This document shows positions 1 to 8,366 of a DNA stretch of 64,000 bases, one piece after another. The stretch is from Erysipelotrichaceae bacterium. Lineage in GTDB: Bacteria > Bacillota_I > Bacilli_A > Erysipelotrichales > Erysipelotrichaceae. The first letter of the stretch is position 1; each line of letters begins with the position of its first letter. The notes beneath the pieces were generated by a model, which saw only the letters and a list, made by a program, of their open reading frames with translations, had not been told where the DNA came from and ran no database searches. The stretch covers positions 1 through 64,000 of the forward strand of contig JAFRLM010000014.1 of the NCBI GenBank assembly GCA_017431225.1. Direction: 5' to 3'. A program made the position numbers and the translations under genes.

Positions 1-140
1 TCAAAGCACCGTCCGTTGTATTTGTCGGACTGGTCGCTCAGCTCGAAGATGAATTTGACAAGCTTATCGGTATGACCGAAGCTGCTGCTGCCAAGACGAT
101 CAGAGGTCTGGCAGAACTTATCGACAACACAGAGGAATAA
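1..140 (+). CDS. Acyl carrier-like (phosphopantetheine-binding) protein, C-terminal part
   Basis: Partial gene running in from the left edge; the 45 visible residues end at TAA 138-140. The spacing from a serine (APS, residue 4 of the visible part) to LEDEF matches the DSL-serine to LEEEF spacing of helix II in acyl carrier proteins exactly. A helix IV-like KTIRGLAELI follows. The serine would carry 4'-phosphopantetheine, although the usual preceding Asp is Pro here, so a specialised carrier is possible. A strong terminator follows directly, so it is not co-transcribed with the next hydrolase. The family call is inferred from a short fragment. Confidence 0.55.
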   Translation, partial: KAPSVVFVGLVAQLEDEFDKLIGMTEAAAAKTIRGLAELIDNTEE

Positions 141-165
141 AACGATTCTTCCGAAATATGTCTTT

Positions 166-194
166 AATAAGAGGGCCTAAACGGCTCTCTTATT
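166..194 (+). terminator. Rho-independent terminator after the acyl carrier-like gene
   Basis: A 12-bp stem (166-177 pairing with 183-194, one G-T pair) with a 5-nt loop lies 26 nt after the stop codon. It is followed by an A/T-rich tract with a T run at 202-206. Confidence 0.75.
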
Positions 195-214
195 AATTGT
201 GTTTTTGCACAATT
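195..214. promoter_or_regulatory. Inverted repeat upstream of the CocE-type hydrolase
   Basis: A 7-bp inverted repeat (195-201 with 208-214, loop TTTTTG) lies just after the preceding terminator and about 125 bp before the hydrolase start. It could be an operator or only an accessory part of the terminator. No cognate regulator is visible nearby. Confidence 0.25.
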
Positions 215-337
215 ACTCTTCTTATTTATTAATATGGTTTGTCCGACGTTACATGGTTTTCGATCCTGCAAAAATCTACAATAATTTATAGGAAAACATC
301 TTTTATGTATGTGTCTTTGGAAAGGAGAAACTACTAC

Positions 338-2206
338 ATGAAAAAGTTTACTACTTTACCGGGAATGCCTACGTATGATCCGAACAATAAGGAACTGTTC
401 AAAACAGTAACCCGTGAGATCAACGGTAAGAAGATCGATGTTATCTTCCGCAAAGGTAACCCGGGAATCTCCTACGAGACAGTTGCCAAACTGCGCGCTG
501 AAGGCAAACCGGTTAGCGATTTCTCGATCTGCCCGGATCTGAATCCGCGTACTTATGTTGCAACTTCCGTAGCACCGCATGTCATCTGCCAGCAGGATAT
601 GTCTATGAAACTGCGCGACGGTGTCCGCATCTACTTCGACCTCTATCGTCCGGCTGACACATCCGAACCGCTCCCGCTGATCGTCTGCTGGGGTCCGTTC
701 GGTAAGAGACCGCACGAAGGCCAGGATGGCTGGAAACTGATGGGCGTTCCGCCGCAGACCGTTTCCGAAATGGCGAAGTTCGAAGCTGCTGACCCGGGCT
801 TCTGGTGCCGTCACGGTTACGCTGTCGCGAACGTTGACCCGCGTGGTATCGGCCACTCCGAAGGCGATGCTGTTCTGTGGGGCGAAGAAGATGGTAAAGA
901 CGGTTATGACTTCATCGAATGGGCAGCTGCTCAATCCTGGTGTAACAGCCGTGTAACCATGTTCGGTAACTCCGGTGTATGTATGGTCGTCTGGCGTATC
1001 GCTGCTCAGGCTCCGCCGCACCTCACATGTATCGCTGCCTGGGAAGGTACAGGTGATATGTACCGTGAATCCCTGACTTACAATGGTATCCCGCGTCCGT
1101 TCTTCGAGAACTTCATTACGATGGGCTGCGCATGTGAGACATGGATCGAAGACAACTGCAACATGATCGTTCAGCATCCGTTCGATGATGACTACTGGCG
1201 TACAAAATATCCGGATTGGTCCAAGATCCGTATGCCGGCATATGTCTGTGCAGGTCTCTGCCACTTCCATCTGAGAGGCTCCTGTGAAGGTTTCCGTAAG
1301 ATCCGTTCCCCGAAGAAATGGTTCCGTATGCACCGTGATATGGAATGGCCGGATACTTACAACCCGGAGAACATGCTCGACCTGCTCCGTTTCTGGGATC
1401 GTTACATGAAAGACGAGAGAAACGGCTGGGAATTCACACCGAAAGTCAGAGTCGATGTCATGGACGCTTACGATTACGACTACTACCGCAACAAGCCGGA
1501 AGACAACTTCCCGATTCCGCGTACCGTTTACAAGAAGCTCTATCTGAATGCTGAAAAGATGGATATGAGCTACGAACCGTTCGAGAATGAATCCGAAGTC
1601 GTTTACAACAACTACCTCGAATACAAGAACCTCGACGAAAACTACGATGTCACTGAAGACAGCGGTCTGATCAACTTCGACTACAAGTTCACAGAAGATA
1701 CAGAACTGATCGGTTACTTCAAGCTGCATCTGAACATCGAATGCCGCGGCTACGACAATATGGATATGTTCTTCCGTATCCTGAAGCTCGGCGTTGACGG
1801 ACAGTACCTGCCGCTCGACTGCATGAAGTTCAATTTCGTCGGTGCTTGGGGCCAGGGCCGTGGTGCACGTCGTGAACTCGATCCGAAGCTCTCCACTGAT
1901 TACTGCCCGGTTCAGGCTCATCAGAAAGATGAACCGATGGAGCAGGGTGTTGTTTACCCGGTTGACTACGAAATCCAGCCGACCGCTCGTATCTGGCACA
2001 AGGGCGAAACTCTCCGTCTGCAGATCTCTGCTGACTTCAAACTGAACGAATGGTACGAAGACTGCCGTATGAAGTTTATCGTAGACAACGGTGAAAAGGG
2101 TGAAGCTAAACACGTCATCCACACCGGCGGACAGTACGATTCCTATCTGCAGATTCCGACCATCCCGCCGAAATACACAGCCGGCGATTACGTCTACAAA
2201 GGTTAG
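338..2206 (+). CDS. CocE/NonD-family (X-Pro dipeptidyl-peptidase-like) alpha/beta hydrolase
   Basis: A 622-residue serine hydrolase of the peptidase S15/CocE type. The N-terminal half holds the alpha/beta-hydrolase core: WGPFGKRP near the oxyanion strand, NVDPRGIGHSEG, and a nucleophile elbow reading GNSGVC. A C-terminal jelly-roll domain of the X-Pro/CocE kind starts after about residue 370 (TPKVRVDVMDAY). There is no signal peptide, so it is probably cytoplasmic. ATG 338 is chosen because AAAGGAG lies 8 nt upstream; an in-frame start at 239 has no ribosome site. It stands alone between terminators. The natural substrate (ester, amide or peptide) cannot be told. Confidence 0.85.
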   Translation: MKKFTTLPGMPTYDPNNKELFKTVTREINGKKIDVIFRKGNPGISYETVAKLRAEGKPVSDFSICPDLNPRTYVATSVAPHVICQQDMSMKLRDGVRIYFDLYRPADTSEPLPLIVCWGPFGKRPHEGQDGWKLMGVPPQTVSEMAKFEAADPGFWCRHGYAVANVDPRGIGHSEGDAVLWGEEDGKDGYDFIEWAAAQSWCNSRVTMFGNSGVCMVVWRIAAQAPPHLTCIAAWEGTGDMYRESLTYNGIPRPFFENFITMGCACETWIEDNCNMIVQHPFDDDYWRTKYPDWSKIRMPAYVCAGLCHFHLRGSCEGFRKIRSPKKWFRMHRDMEWPDTYNPENMLDLLRFWDRYMKDERNGWEFTPKVRVDVMDAYDYDYYRNKPEDNFPIPRTVYKKLYLNAEKMDMSYEPFENESEVVYNNYLEYKNLDENYDVTEDSGLINFDYKFTEDTELIGYFKLHLNIECRGYDNMDMFFRILKLGVDGQYLPLDCMKFNFVGAWGQGRGARRELDPKLSTDYCPVQAHQKDEPMEQGVVYPVDYEIQPTARIWHKGETLRLQISADFKLNEWYEDCRMKFIVDNGEKGEAKHVIHTGGQYDSYLQIPTIPPKYTAGDYVYKG

Positions 2207-2248
2207 TCCATCCCCCTTTCTATTAAAAAACTAGCCTTATAGAATAAC

Positions 2249-2283
2249 AAAAAACCAGAGTTCTTTAAGAGCTCTGGTTTTTT
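2249..2283 (+). terminator. Rho-independent terminator after the CocE-type hydrolase
   Basis: The hairpin stem AAACCAGAG/CTCTGGTTT is followed by a T run on the plus strand, 45 nt after the hydrolase stop. Confidence 0.85.
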
Positions 2284-2301
2284 GATGCCTTTGTTGTCAA
2301 A

Positions 2302-2340
2302 GAAAAAGAGCCATCATCCTGCAGGAGGTGATGGCTCTTT
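2302..2340 (-). terminator. Rho-independent terminator of the PLC-MFS operon
   Basis: A perfect 12-bp stem (2305-2316 with 2329-2340) is followed on the minus strand by a T run. It sits 11 nt beyond the stop of the MFS gene. Confidence 0.85.
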
Positions 2341-2351
2341 GATCGTTATTC

Positions 2352-3632
2352 TTATTCTCTGGCGCCTGCCGCAAGCGGCTGTTTGTCCGCCAGCATCAGG
2401 AAGACAAATCCCAGCAGGAAGAAGATCGAGATACTCGCGACCGCGATATTGATCGTACCGCCTGCGAGCTTTACAGCAGCGATGACTGCGGAGCCCAGGA
2501 AGGATGCGCCTTTGGCGAAGATATCGTAGATACCGAAGTACTCACCGGAGTTGGCCGGCGGGATGATCTTCGAGAAGTAACTTCTGGAAAGCGACTGGAT
2601 CGAACCCTGGAAGCAGCCGACGCCAAATGCCAGGATACCGAAATCAAGCAGGTTCTTCAGTGTAAGCGCGTAGATACATACAAAGAAGTAACCGACGATA
2701 CAGATCAGGATCAGCGTAACTGTGCGGTATTTCTTGGACAGTCTCGCAAAGACCAGCGAACCGGCGAAGGCGACGACCTGTGTTGCCAGCAGGAAGACGA
2801 CCTGACCGACTGTCGGAAGACCAAGGTCGGTACCGATATTGATACAGTTATCGATGATCGTGCCGACACCGTCAATATACATAAAGAAGGCAATCAGGAA
2901 GAGCAGGACTTTTTTATCCTGTGTGGCGATCCTCTTCAGAGTGCCGAAAATCTTGCCGAATACTCTGGCAACATCGCCTTTATGCGCTTCAACATAGTTC
3001 ACCTGCTTGTAGTTCTTGATCAGCGGGATCGTGACGATCAGCCACCAGATACCGGTGATCGCGAAGCCAATGATACGGCCGACTTTCGGAGAGAAGAACA
3101 TCAGGTCTTCACTCAGTCCGCCGGAGAGGATATAAGCGACCATCGCCAGAATGAACGGGATACAGGAACCGATATAGCCCCAGGCATAACCGTAGGAGGA
3201 AACTTCATCCATCCGGTCTTCCGTCGTGACGTCATTCAACATCGAGTCATAGAATGTCAGGGATACGGAATAGAAGATCTTGGAGAGGACGAAGATGACG
3301 ATGAAGACCACCCATGATGTGGCGAAACCGTTCAGGATACATCCGCCGACACCGAGGCCGACAGCGGTCGTGAAGAAGATCTTCTTCATATCCTTATGGT
3401 CAGCGATCGCGCCGCAGACCGGCCCCAGCAGGGCAACGACGATCGTGACGATCGAGATTGCGATCGAATAATAGGCAGTGGCTTTATCACCGTTGATCTG
3501 TCCCGGTGCTGTGCCGATCGCGAGCTGTTTGAACCAGATCGGGATCAGTGAGCATGCCAGCATCGTAAACGCGGAGTTACCTACATCGTAGAGGACCCAG
3601 GCTTTTTCGGTCTTTGTCAAATTCTTAAACAA
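2352..3632 (-). CDS. MFS transporter, UMF1/Atg22-like family
   Basis: A 426-residue protein with about 12 hydrophobic segments. The N-terminal KAWVLYDVGNSAFTM signature is typical of the UMF1 (unknown major facilitator 1, Atg22-like) family, whose members are predicted effluxers of amino acids or small metabolites. Charged intracellular loops (GAIADHKDMKK, SYFSKIIPP) fit an MFS fold. The start is TTG at 3632, preceded by AAAGGGGG about 11 nt upstream; no better in-frame start exists nearby. It lies 15 bp after the phospholipase-like gene on the same strand and is most likely co-transcribed with it. The substrate is unknown. Confidence 0.85.
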   Translation of the reverse strand: MFKNLTKTEKAWVLYDVGNSAFTMLACSLIPIWFKQLAIGTAPGQINGDKATAYYSIAISIVTIVVALLGPVCGAIADHKDMKKIFFTTAVGLGVGGCILNGFATSWVVFIVIFVLSKIFYSVSLTFYDSMLNDVTTEDRMDEVSSYGYAWGYIGSCIPFILAMVAYILSGGLSEDLMFFSPKVGRIIGFAITGIWWLIVTIPLIKNYKQVNYVEAHKGDVARVFGKIFGTLKRIATQDKKVLLFLIAFFMYIDGVGTIIDNCINIGTDLGLPTVGQVVFLLATQVVAFAGSLVFARLSKKYRTVTLILICIVGYFFVCIYALTLKNLLDFGILAFGVGCFQGSIQSLSRSYFSKIIPPANSGEYFGIYDIFAKGASFLGSAVIAAVKLAGGTINIAVASISIFFLLGFVFLMLADKQPLAAGARE

Positions 3633-3647
3633 AACAGTAAACCCCCT

Positions 3648-4511
3648 TTAATCTTGTGCTTTCGCTTCATAATGCAGTTCTTCTTCGGTGCTCAGAAGCG
3701 GTATTTCCTTGTAGTCTTCCTTCGGTCCGAAATTATGACGGAAATAAGGAACGAGTTCGGCCTCATCGTTCAGATAGGCAAACATGTTTTCCGCCAGCGA
3801 CGGGAAGTGTTCCGCGGCCTTGGCGAAATACTTATCGAGACGCATATTGGAAGTGATGCATCTGCTGTCTGTTTCCTTCGACATCATCAGGTCGATGTAG
3901 CTCTGGATCTTCAGAGTCTTCATCCCGGTCGTGAGGAACCAGCGTTTGAAATTGGTGTTGTCCTTGAGAAGATTCAGATAGAAGACCTGATCTTTCGTTG
4001 TTTTGAGGATCTCGTTTTCGCCCCAGCGGTCATACAGATGCGCGATCACAGCAGCGTTGAAATTCGTCGGATGCAGCGAAGTGGTCACTTTTGTCTTGAT
4101 CGGATCATGACCATCTTTAACGAGAAGATGGCGGTCATACTGTGATTCGATCTTGTTGTGGCTCGGTCCCTCTTCCTGGGATTTATGATCGATGTATCCA
4201 TGGCAGTAGGAATCAAGCGTGAAATGCGCCAGAAAGCCTAACAGATACGCCAGAGATGCCTCTTTATTGGATGCGGAAGCATAATTTTTCTTGAACATTT
4301 CCAGATGCTCCCGCATCGGGGTGTTATGCATCCATGTTCCGTAGCGGTTCACATCGTTGGGTTTTAGACAATTATAGTAAAAAAAGATATCCGGCCCGTG
4401 AACACCGATGTCATAAAGATCACGGTACCTGTCGACGACTTCCCGGAGGTTTTCCGGCAGCTTCTTCATGGCGACTTCACCAAATCGCCAGTGAGCATAG
4501 GTTGTGGGCAT
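3648..4511 (-). CDS. Zinc-dependent phospholipase C-like protein
   Basis: A 287-residue protein of the zinc-dependent phospholipase C / S1-P1 nuclease superfamily. Conserved His/Asp ligands are visible in AHWRFGE near the N-terminus, DIGVHGPDIFFYY, WMHNTPM, LAHFTLDSYCHGYIDH and ESQYDRH. The residue pattern suggests an intact metal site, but there is no signal peptide, unlike secreted clostridial alpha-toxins, so a cytoplasmic role is more likely. AAGGAG sits 7 nt before the ATG. First gene of a two-gene operon with the UMF1 transporter. Intracellular members are common in Bacillota and lack an assigned substrate. Confidence 0.85.
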   Translation of the reverse strand: MPTTYAHWRFGEVAMKKLPENLREVVDRYRDLYDIGVHGPDIFFYYNCLKPNDVNRYGTWMHNTPMREHLEMFKKNYASASNKEASLAYLLGFLAHFTLDSYCHGYIDHKSQEEGPSHNKIESQYDRHLLVKDGHDPIKTKVTTSLHPTNFNAAVIAHLYDRWGENEILKTTKDQVFYLNLLKDNTNFKRWFLTTGMKTLKIQSYIDLMMSKETDSRCITSNMRLDKYFAKAAEHFPSLAENMFAYLNDEAELVPYFRHNFGPKEDYKEIPLLSTEEELHYEAKAQD

Positions 4512-4535
4512 TGTAGAATCTCCTTGATGCGGTTT

Positions 4536-4568
4536 GACGGAATGTTCCGTCTCGTTATCTTTATTATA
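4536..4568 (-). promoter_or_regulatory. Promoter and palindromic operator of the PLC-MFS operon
   Basis: A minus-strand -10 box TATAAT occupies 4563-4568. A 16-bp near-perfect palindrome (GACGGAA-TG-TTCCGTC, 4536-4551) lies at about +5 to +20, between the predicted start point and the ribosome site. That position suits a repressor roadblock or a short leader hairpin. No regulator gene adjoins. Confidence 0.4.
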
Positions 4569-4634
4569 ATAGAAATTTTTCCGCTGTTTGCGCTTTCATT
4601 AACAAAATCAAACAAAAAGACCGCTGAAATAAAC

Positions 4635-5360
4635 TCATCCCAAAGTACGAAGATAGGCGAGCACCTTGAACACATCCCCGTCCATAACGCTGTATTCCGC
4701 ATGAAGAGCACCCGCTATCGCCGGCGAGATCGGCTGATGGATATAGATCCCGGAAAACCCGGCATCGTAAGCGCCCTGCATATCAGCCAGCCAGTCGTTC
4801 CCGATCATCACCGTCTCCTCCGGCACGATCCCGCACTCCCGGATCAGGATCTCAAAAAAGCGCGGGGAAGGTTTGCAACATCCCCGGTCGCTGCTCAAAA
4901 AGATCCTGTCAAATTCTCCGTCCAGGCCGCTGAGCGCAAGCTCCTTCATCGTAAAACAGCGCTGCGCGTTGCTCAAAAGGAAAAGATGGCATTTCTGTTC
5001 GCGAAGGTAGGCAAGGAGCTCTCTTACGCCCGGATATAATCCGAAGCGCAGGAGCGAGGACAAACGGAAGTATTCCGCCGTCTTTTCGATCAGCCCGTCC
5101 GTTGGAAGGATATTCTTTTGCCGGTACAGCAAGGAAAACACGCTCCGCAGGTCGATCTCCGGATAAAGCGGATCTGCCGCCTTCCGTTTCTCTTTTTTGA
5201 CAAGCGAAAGATAGGACCTGTGCAGCTCTTTTGCGGTGTAAACAGCCCCTTCTTTCTTGTAGTATTCAGCGATTTTTTCCCAGAAAAGCGGGTCTTCTTC
5301 ATCTGTACGGATATCGATGAGCGTTCCGTACAGATCAAAGATGATATTCCTGTATTTCAT
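4635..5360 (-). CDS. HAD-superfamily hydrolase (YjjG/haloacid dehalogenase-like)
   Basis: A 241-residue HAD phosphatase of subclass I type. Motif I reads FDLYGTLID (nucleophile Asp, with Tyr in place of the usual second Asp two residues on), motif II is LLSNAQ, motif III is the Lys in GCCKPSPRFF, and motif IV is MIGNDWLADMQGA. A helical cap lies at about residues 20-95. The missing general acid/base Asp in motif I is also seen in some nucleotide/phosphoglycolate-like HADs. A TATAAT only 8 nt before the ATG suggests leaderless expression. Substrate unknown. Confidence 0.85.
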   Translation of the reverse strand: MKYRNIIFDLYGTLIDIRTDEEDPLFWEKIAEYYKKEGAVYTAKELHRSYLSLVKKEKRKAADPLYPEIDLRSVFSLLYRQKNILPTDGLIEKTAEYFRLSSLLRFGLYPGVRELLAYLREQKCHLFLLSNAQRCFTMKELALSGLDGEFDRIFLSSDRGCCKPSPRFFEILIRECGIVPEETVMIGNDWLADMQGAYDAGFSGIYIHQPISPAIAGALHAEYSVMDGDVFKVLAYLRTLG

Positions 5361-5368
5361 TCAAACAA

Positions 5369-5374
5369 ATTATA
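5369..5374 (-). promoter_or_regulatory. -10 box abutting the HAD gene start
   Basis: A minus-strand TATAAT ends 8 nt before ATG 5360. No Shine-Dalgarno sequence lies in between, so the predicted mRNA begins at or within 1-2 nt of the start codon. Confidence 0.5.
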
Positions 5375-5428
5375 TCCAAAGACTTTTGGAAGGTGATACT
5401 ATGTTTAAGTAAAACGGCGGTGCTTATT

Positions 5429-6742
5429 ATGAAAAAGATCTTGAGAAATATATTCCTGGTATTGTTCGTTCTTCTGCTGGCAGCCTATGCGGGCGGCGTT
5501 TTCTTTTTCGGCTCGCATTTCCTGCCGAAAACAGCCATCAACGGAACAGATGTTTCTTTCCTGAACAGTGAAGCAGCCGATACAGCTGTCTCGGCAGTCG
5601 ACCCCGTTTTAAAGATCACACAGAAAGAAAAGAACGGCAAAGAACCGGTAAACGAGGAGATCCACATCAGCGATCTTGCCGCCGAGCCGCTGGTATACCA
5701 TACGGAAGATCTGCTTGCAGCGCAGAACCGCTACACCTGGTTCCTCTCTCTTTTTCAGCCGAACGAGCTCGTTTGTAAGCAGATCACCGGAAAAAGCGAT
5801 CCCAAGAAGATCCAGGATGCCGCGAAAAAACTCTATTGTCTTCAGCAGCAGAACATCATCACGCCTGTCGACGCACATATCGAACTGCAGAACGGCGATC
5901 CGGTGATCGTCAAAGAAAATGACGGCTGCCAGATCTCTGAGGAGCAGGTCGTAAAATCGATCTCCGACGCTTTCGACCTTTACCTCAAGGGAGAAGCGGC
6001 GGATACAGTCGATCTCAGTGAACTGTACGATAAAGCGAAAGTCCGTGATAACGATCCGGATCTTATCCGTCAGCTTGATGAACTGAAGACTGTCGCAAAT
6101 AAAAAGATCACGATCGTGATCTCAGAGGATACAAGCGTTGTACTTGAAGGAAAGCAGATGAAAGACCTGCTTCTTCTCGAGAACGGATTCTATGTCGTCA
6201 ATGAGGATGCGATGGCAGATTATGCCGCATCATTGACTTCCAAGTACAATGTTTCTGACCATGAATATATCGACCGCGGAGCACTGAAAAACAGCCTGCG
6301 GGACGCGCTTCTGGCTTCCGCTGACAGCACCGTAAAGGCGAAATGGGTAACCGTGACCAACAAACTCGTTGAAGTCGATATCTCCGAACAGACACTCTGG
6401 TACTACGAGAACGGAGAACTGATCTTCTCTTCCCCTGTCGTCACTGGCAACGATAACTTCGGCACCGGCACACCGACCGGAACGTATTATGTCCGCCGTA
6501 TGAAAAGTCCGAACACATTACGCGGTGCGGATTATGTCGAATATGTCGATTACTGGATCGGCTGGGACAATGACGGCGGTCACATTCTCGGCTTCCATGA
6601 TGCCTCCTGGCGCAACGGCGAGTTCGGCGGCGATATCTGGCTGACCAATCCCTCGCACGGCTGCGTCAACATGCCGACCGACAAGGCGGCACAGCTCTAC
6701 AATTCCGTCGAGATCGGTACGGAAGTCTACATCCACGATTAG
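5429..6742 (+). CDS. L,D-transpeptidase (YkuD domain) with N-terminal membrane anchor
   Basis: A 437-residue cell-wall enzyme. A single membrane segment at about residues 5-28 anchors it outside the membrane. A region resembling the YoaR/peptidoglycan-binding type (INGTDVSFL onward) follows, repeated twice. The YkuD domain fills the last 130 residues, with the catalytic signature HDASW...SHGCVNMP (His and Cys nucleophile). It would form 3-3 peptidoglycan cross-links or attach proteins. ATG 5429 is chosen because the hydrophobic anchor begins there; its ribosome site (GGCGGTG) is weak. A GTG at 5393 would add 12 unconvincing residues. Confidence 0.9.
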   Translation: MKKILRNIFLVLFVLLLAAYAGGVFFFGSHFLPKTAINGTDVSFLNSEAADTAVSAVDPVLKITQKEKNGKEPVNEEIHISDLAAEPLVYHTEDLLAAQNRYTWFLSLFQPNELVCKQITGKSDPKKIQDAAKKLYCLQQQNIITPVDAHIELQNGDPVIVKENDGCQISEEQVVKSISDAFDLYLKGEAADTVDLSELYDKAKVRDNDPDLIRQLDELKTVANKKITIVISEDTSVVLEGKQMKDLLLLENGFYVVNEDAMADYAASLTSKYNVSDHEYIDRGALKNSLRDALLASADSTVKAKWVTVTNKLVEVDISEQTLWYYENGELIFSSPVVTGNDNFGTGTPTGTYYVRRMKSPNTLRGADYVEYVDYWIGWDNDGGHILGFHDASWRNGEFGGDIWLTNPSHGCVNMPTDKAAQLYNSVEIGTEVYIHD

Positions 6743-6749
6743 GGGTCCG

Positions 6750-6908
6750 TTATTTCTTCCTGAAGTATTTTACGATCCCGAAAACACCGACAAGAACAAC
6801 AGCAGCGACCGCGATGATCCCGCCACCGGTTACAGCTGTTGTGACCGGGTCCGGTGCGACATCGAAGAATACCGGCAGACGGATCAGATTTAAAAGGAAT
6901 AATTCCAT
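6750..6908 (-). CDS. Small membrane protein (52 aa)
   Basis: A 52-residue protein with an N-terminal hydrophobic stretch, a short DVAPDPVT segment, one strong membrane helix (about residues 28-47) and a basic KYFRKK tail. That predicts a small extracytoplasmic segment and a cytoplasmic tail. The ATG at 6908 has GGGAGGT 5 nt upstream and lies inside the end of the upstream gene, so translation is probably coupled. Similar short proteins with a D-x-x-P-x-P segment and a Gly/Val helix occur next to larger membrane proteins in other Bacillota. Function unknown. Confidence 0.65.
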   Translation of the reverse strand: MELFLLNLIRLPVFFDVAPDPVTTAVTGGGIIAVAAVVLVGVFGIVKYFRKK

Positions 6909-7222
6909 AATATACCTCCCAGGACCGCAAAGCAGTTGAGCAGTAACGACAACAGCAAAGCGTTCCTTTTTTGTGTAAGACAGTGCTGGTAGATCCAGGC
7001 CTCCGCAAGAATGATCAGAGGCTCCAGCAGAAGATAGATAACGAGATTTGTCCGATGAACAGACAGATGCAGATGCAGTACCGCTACAGTAAGTGAAAGC
7101 AGCGGATTCGTTACGAGATTCACCAGAAAAACGAGCAGAAGATCCTTGCCGCGCATGCCGAGAAGAACGGCCAGGGCACACTCAAAGACAAGCGTCAGCA
7201 GCAAAGGTTTAATAAAGAACAT
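6890..7222 (-). CDS. Membrane protein of unknown function (4-TM module)
   Basis: A 110-residue protein that is almost entirely hydrophobic, with about four membrane helices. It aligns over its whole length with the C-terminal membrane half of the protein at 20330-21139: a shared NLVTNPLL / NLLTQILL, a VL segment, a following Glu-containing LIILAEAWIY / LIVMLIESVIY, and a final LLNCFAVLGG / IVANIVSAILGF. It starts 1 nt after the MFS-like gene stops and overlaps the 52-residue gene by 19 bp, so the three form one operon. No enzymatic motif is visible. Confidence 0.65.
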   Translation of the reverse strand: MFFIKPLLLTLVFECALAVLLGMRGKDLLLVFLVNLVTNPLLSLTVAVLHLHLSVHRTNLVIYLLLEPLIILAEAWIYQHCLTQKRNALLLSLLLNCFAVLGGILWNYSF

Positions 7223-7223
7223 C

Positions 7224-8249
7224 TCAGGATCTCCCCTTGCAGGCTAAAAGCAGCAAAACCAGCGACAGCAGAGACCCCAGCGTTCCTGCGGGGAACGGAG
7301 GCAGTTTGCCGGTAAGACCGGAAAGCACCGGCAGATAGCCGAGAAACAATGCGAATGTCAGGATCCCGAACGCAAGCCCCGGCGCTCCGGGCATTTTCTG
7401 AGCAAGCAGGTAAAGTGTCAGTGGCATCGTCATGTTGAAGAAAAACAGGGCCGGGATACCAAAGACAGCGTGGTCACCGATAATATAGAAAACTGCTGCA
7501 AGCAGAAGCGAAACAACGACTGTTTTGCGCATTCCGAAGATATGCGACAGAAATCCGCCCGCGCTTTTTCCGCAGGCCAGCGCGAACGTGCTCAATAGGA
7601 CCAGAAATGTCCCCTGTTTCCAGGAGAAGGATATCGCCATTCCGGCAAAAGAACGGAGCGTCACGACCAGAAAACAAAGCAGGAGCACAGCCGGCAGGCC
7701 ATTCGTCTCCGCTTTTTGTTCCACAGCTTCTGTACTGAGATCTTTGCGCAGGCAATACAGCAGCAAAAACATGAGCAGCATCAGCGCGGCAGCGGCTCCC
7801 CACAAAACACCGAAATACTTTCCTTTCAGCAGCATTCCGACCGCAAGGCCGACCGCTCCCGGGGCAACGAAAACGCCAAGTCCCTGGCCGTCAAAATGCG
7901 AATGATCGTCCTCGCGTATCGTCAGTACACCGCCGCCGACATGGAACAGCGCGTTGCCGATCCCCAGGACCGCCGGAGAGAAAAGAGCGCCGGCAGCTGT
8001 CAGTAAGATCCCGGAAAGCGTAAACAATAAAGAAGGAACATATTTTTTCTCTGCTCGCTGCGTCAGGCTGTCGAGAAGCATTCCCAGGGGCATCTGCAGG
8101 GCGAAAGCACAGAAGTTGTATACAAAGAAGAGATCCGCAAAACGGCCGATAAAACGGCCGTAAAGCGCAAATGCGCACAGGAAATCCACGCCCATGTGTA
8201 TCAGCGACAATAAGCCGATCGCGGTCTTTCCGGAATACTTCTCTGTCAT
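7224..8249 (-). CDS. MFS-like multi-pass membrane protein
   Basis: A 341-residue protein with roughly ten to eleven membrane helices. Short charged loops (GMLLDSLTQRAEKKYVPS, GGFLSHIFGMRKT) occupy the positions expected for MFS cytoplasmic loops, and GVFVAPGAVGLAVG lies mid-protein. It is shorter than a normal 12-helix MFS transporter (about 400 residues), so the family is only probable. GAGG lies 8-9 nt before ATG 8249. First gene of a minus-strand operon with two small membrane proteins downstream. The transported substrate cannot be inferred. Confidence 0.6.
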   Translation of the reverse strand: MTEKYSGKTAIGLLSLIHMGVDFLCAFALYGRFIGRFADLFFVYNFCAFALQMPLGMLLDSLTQRAEKKYVPSLLFTLSGILLTAAGALFSPAVLGIGNALFHVGGGVLTIREDDHSHFDGQGLGVFVAPGAVGLAVGMLLKGKYFGVLWGAAAALMLLMFLLLYCLRKDLSTEAVEQKAETNGLPAVLLLCFLVVTLRSFAGMAISFSWKQGTFLVLLSTFALACGKSAGGFLSHIFGMRKTVVVSLLLAAVFYIIGDHAVFGIPALFFFNMTMPLTLYLLAQKMPGAPGLAFGILTFALFLGYLPVLSGLTGKLPPFPAGTLGSLLSLVLLLLACKGRS

Positions 8250-8327
8250 CCGTTCATCCTCGGTTTCATGATAGCCCCGGCGGAGAGTTCGCGCAATCGG
8301 TTTACGGCTGCGGAGAAAACCAACCGA

Positions 8328-8357
8328 TTACCTACTTTTTTTCGCGGATGGTATAAT
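8328..8357 (+). promoter_or_regulatory. Extended -10 promoter directly before the 222-aa membrane protein gene
   Basis: TGG-TATAAT (TATAAT at 8352-8357) forms an extended -10 element, with TTACCT 18 bp upstream. ATG 8367 lies 9 nt after the -10, so the transcript would have a leader of at most about 3 nt. Confidence 0.5.
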
Positions 8358-8366
8358 ATAGTCAGT

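Noticed and set aside
356..2122. A 588-codon open frame antisense to the CocE-type hydrolase
   Set aside because: It mirrors the codon bias of the real gene, is rich in Val/Phe/Asp repeats without motifs, and has no ribosome site. The sense frame is a clear enzyme.
5400..5412. Three-codon upstream open reading frame (ATG TTT AAG TAA) behind GGAAGGTG before the L,D-transpeptidase
   Set aside because: Too short to judge, and the same bases may form an extended -10 box; no attenuator hairpin follows.
6750..7181. 143-codon version of the 52-residue membrane protein
   Set aside because: The first 90 codons are Ser/Arg-rich shadow of the neighbouring membrane gene; GGGAGGT directly before ATG 6908 marks the true start.
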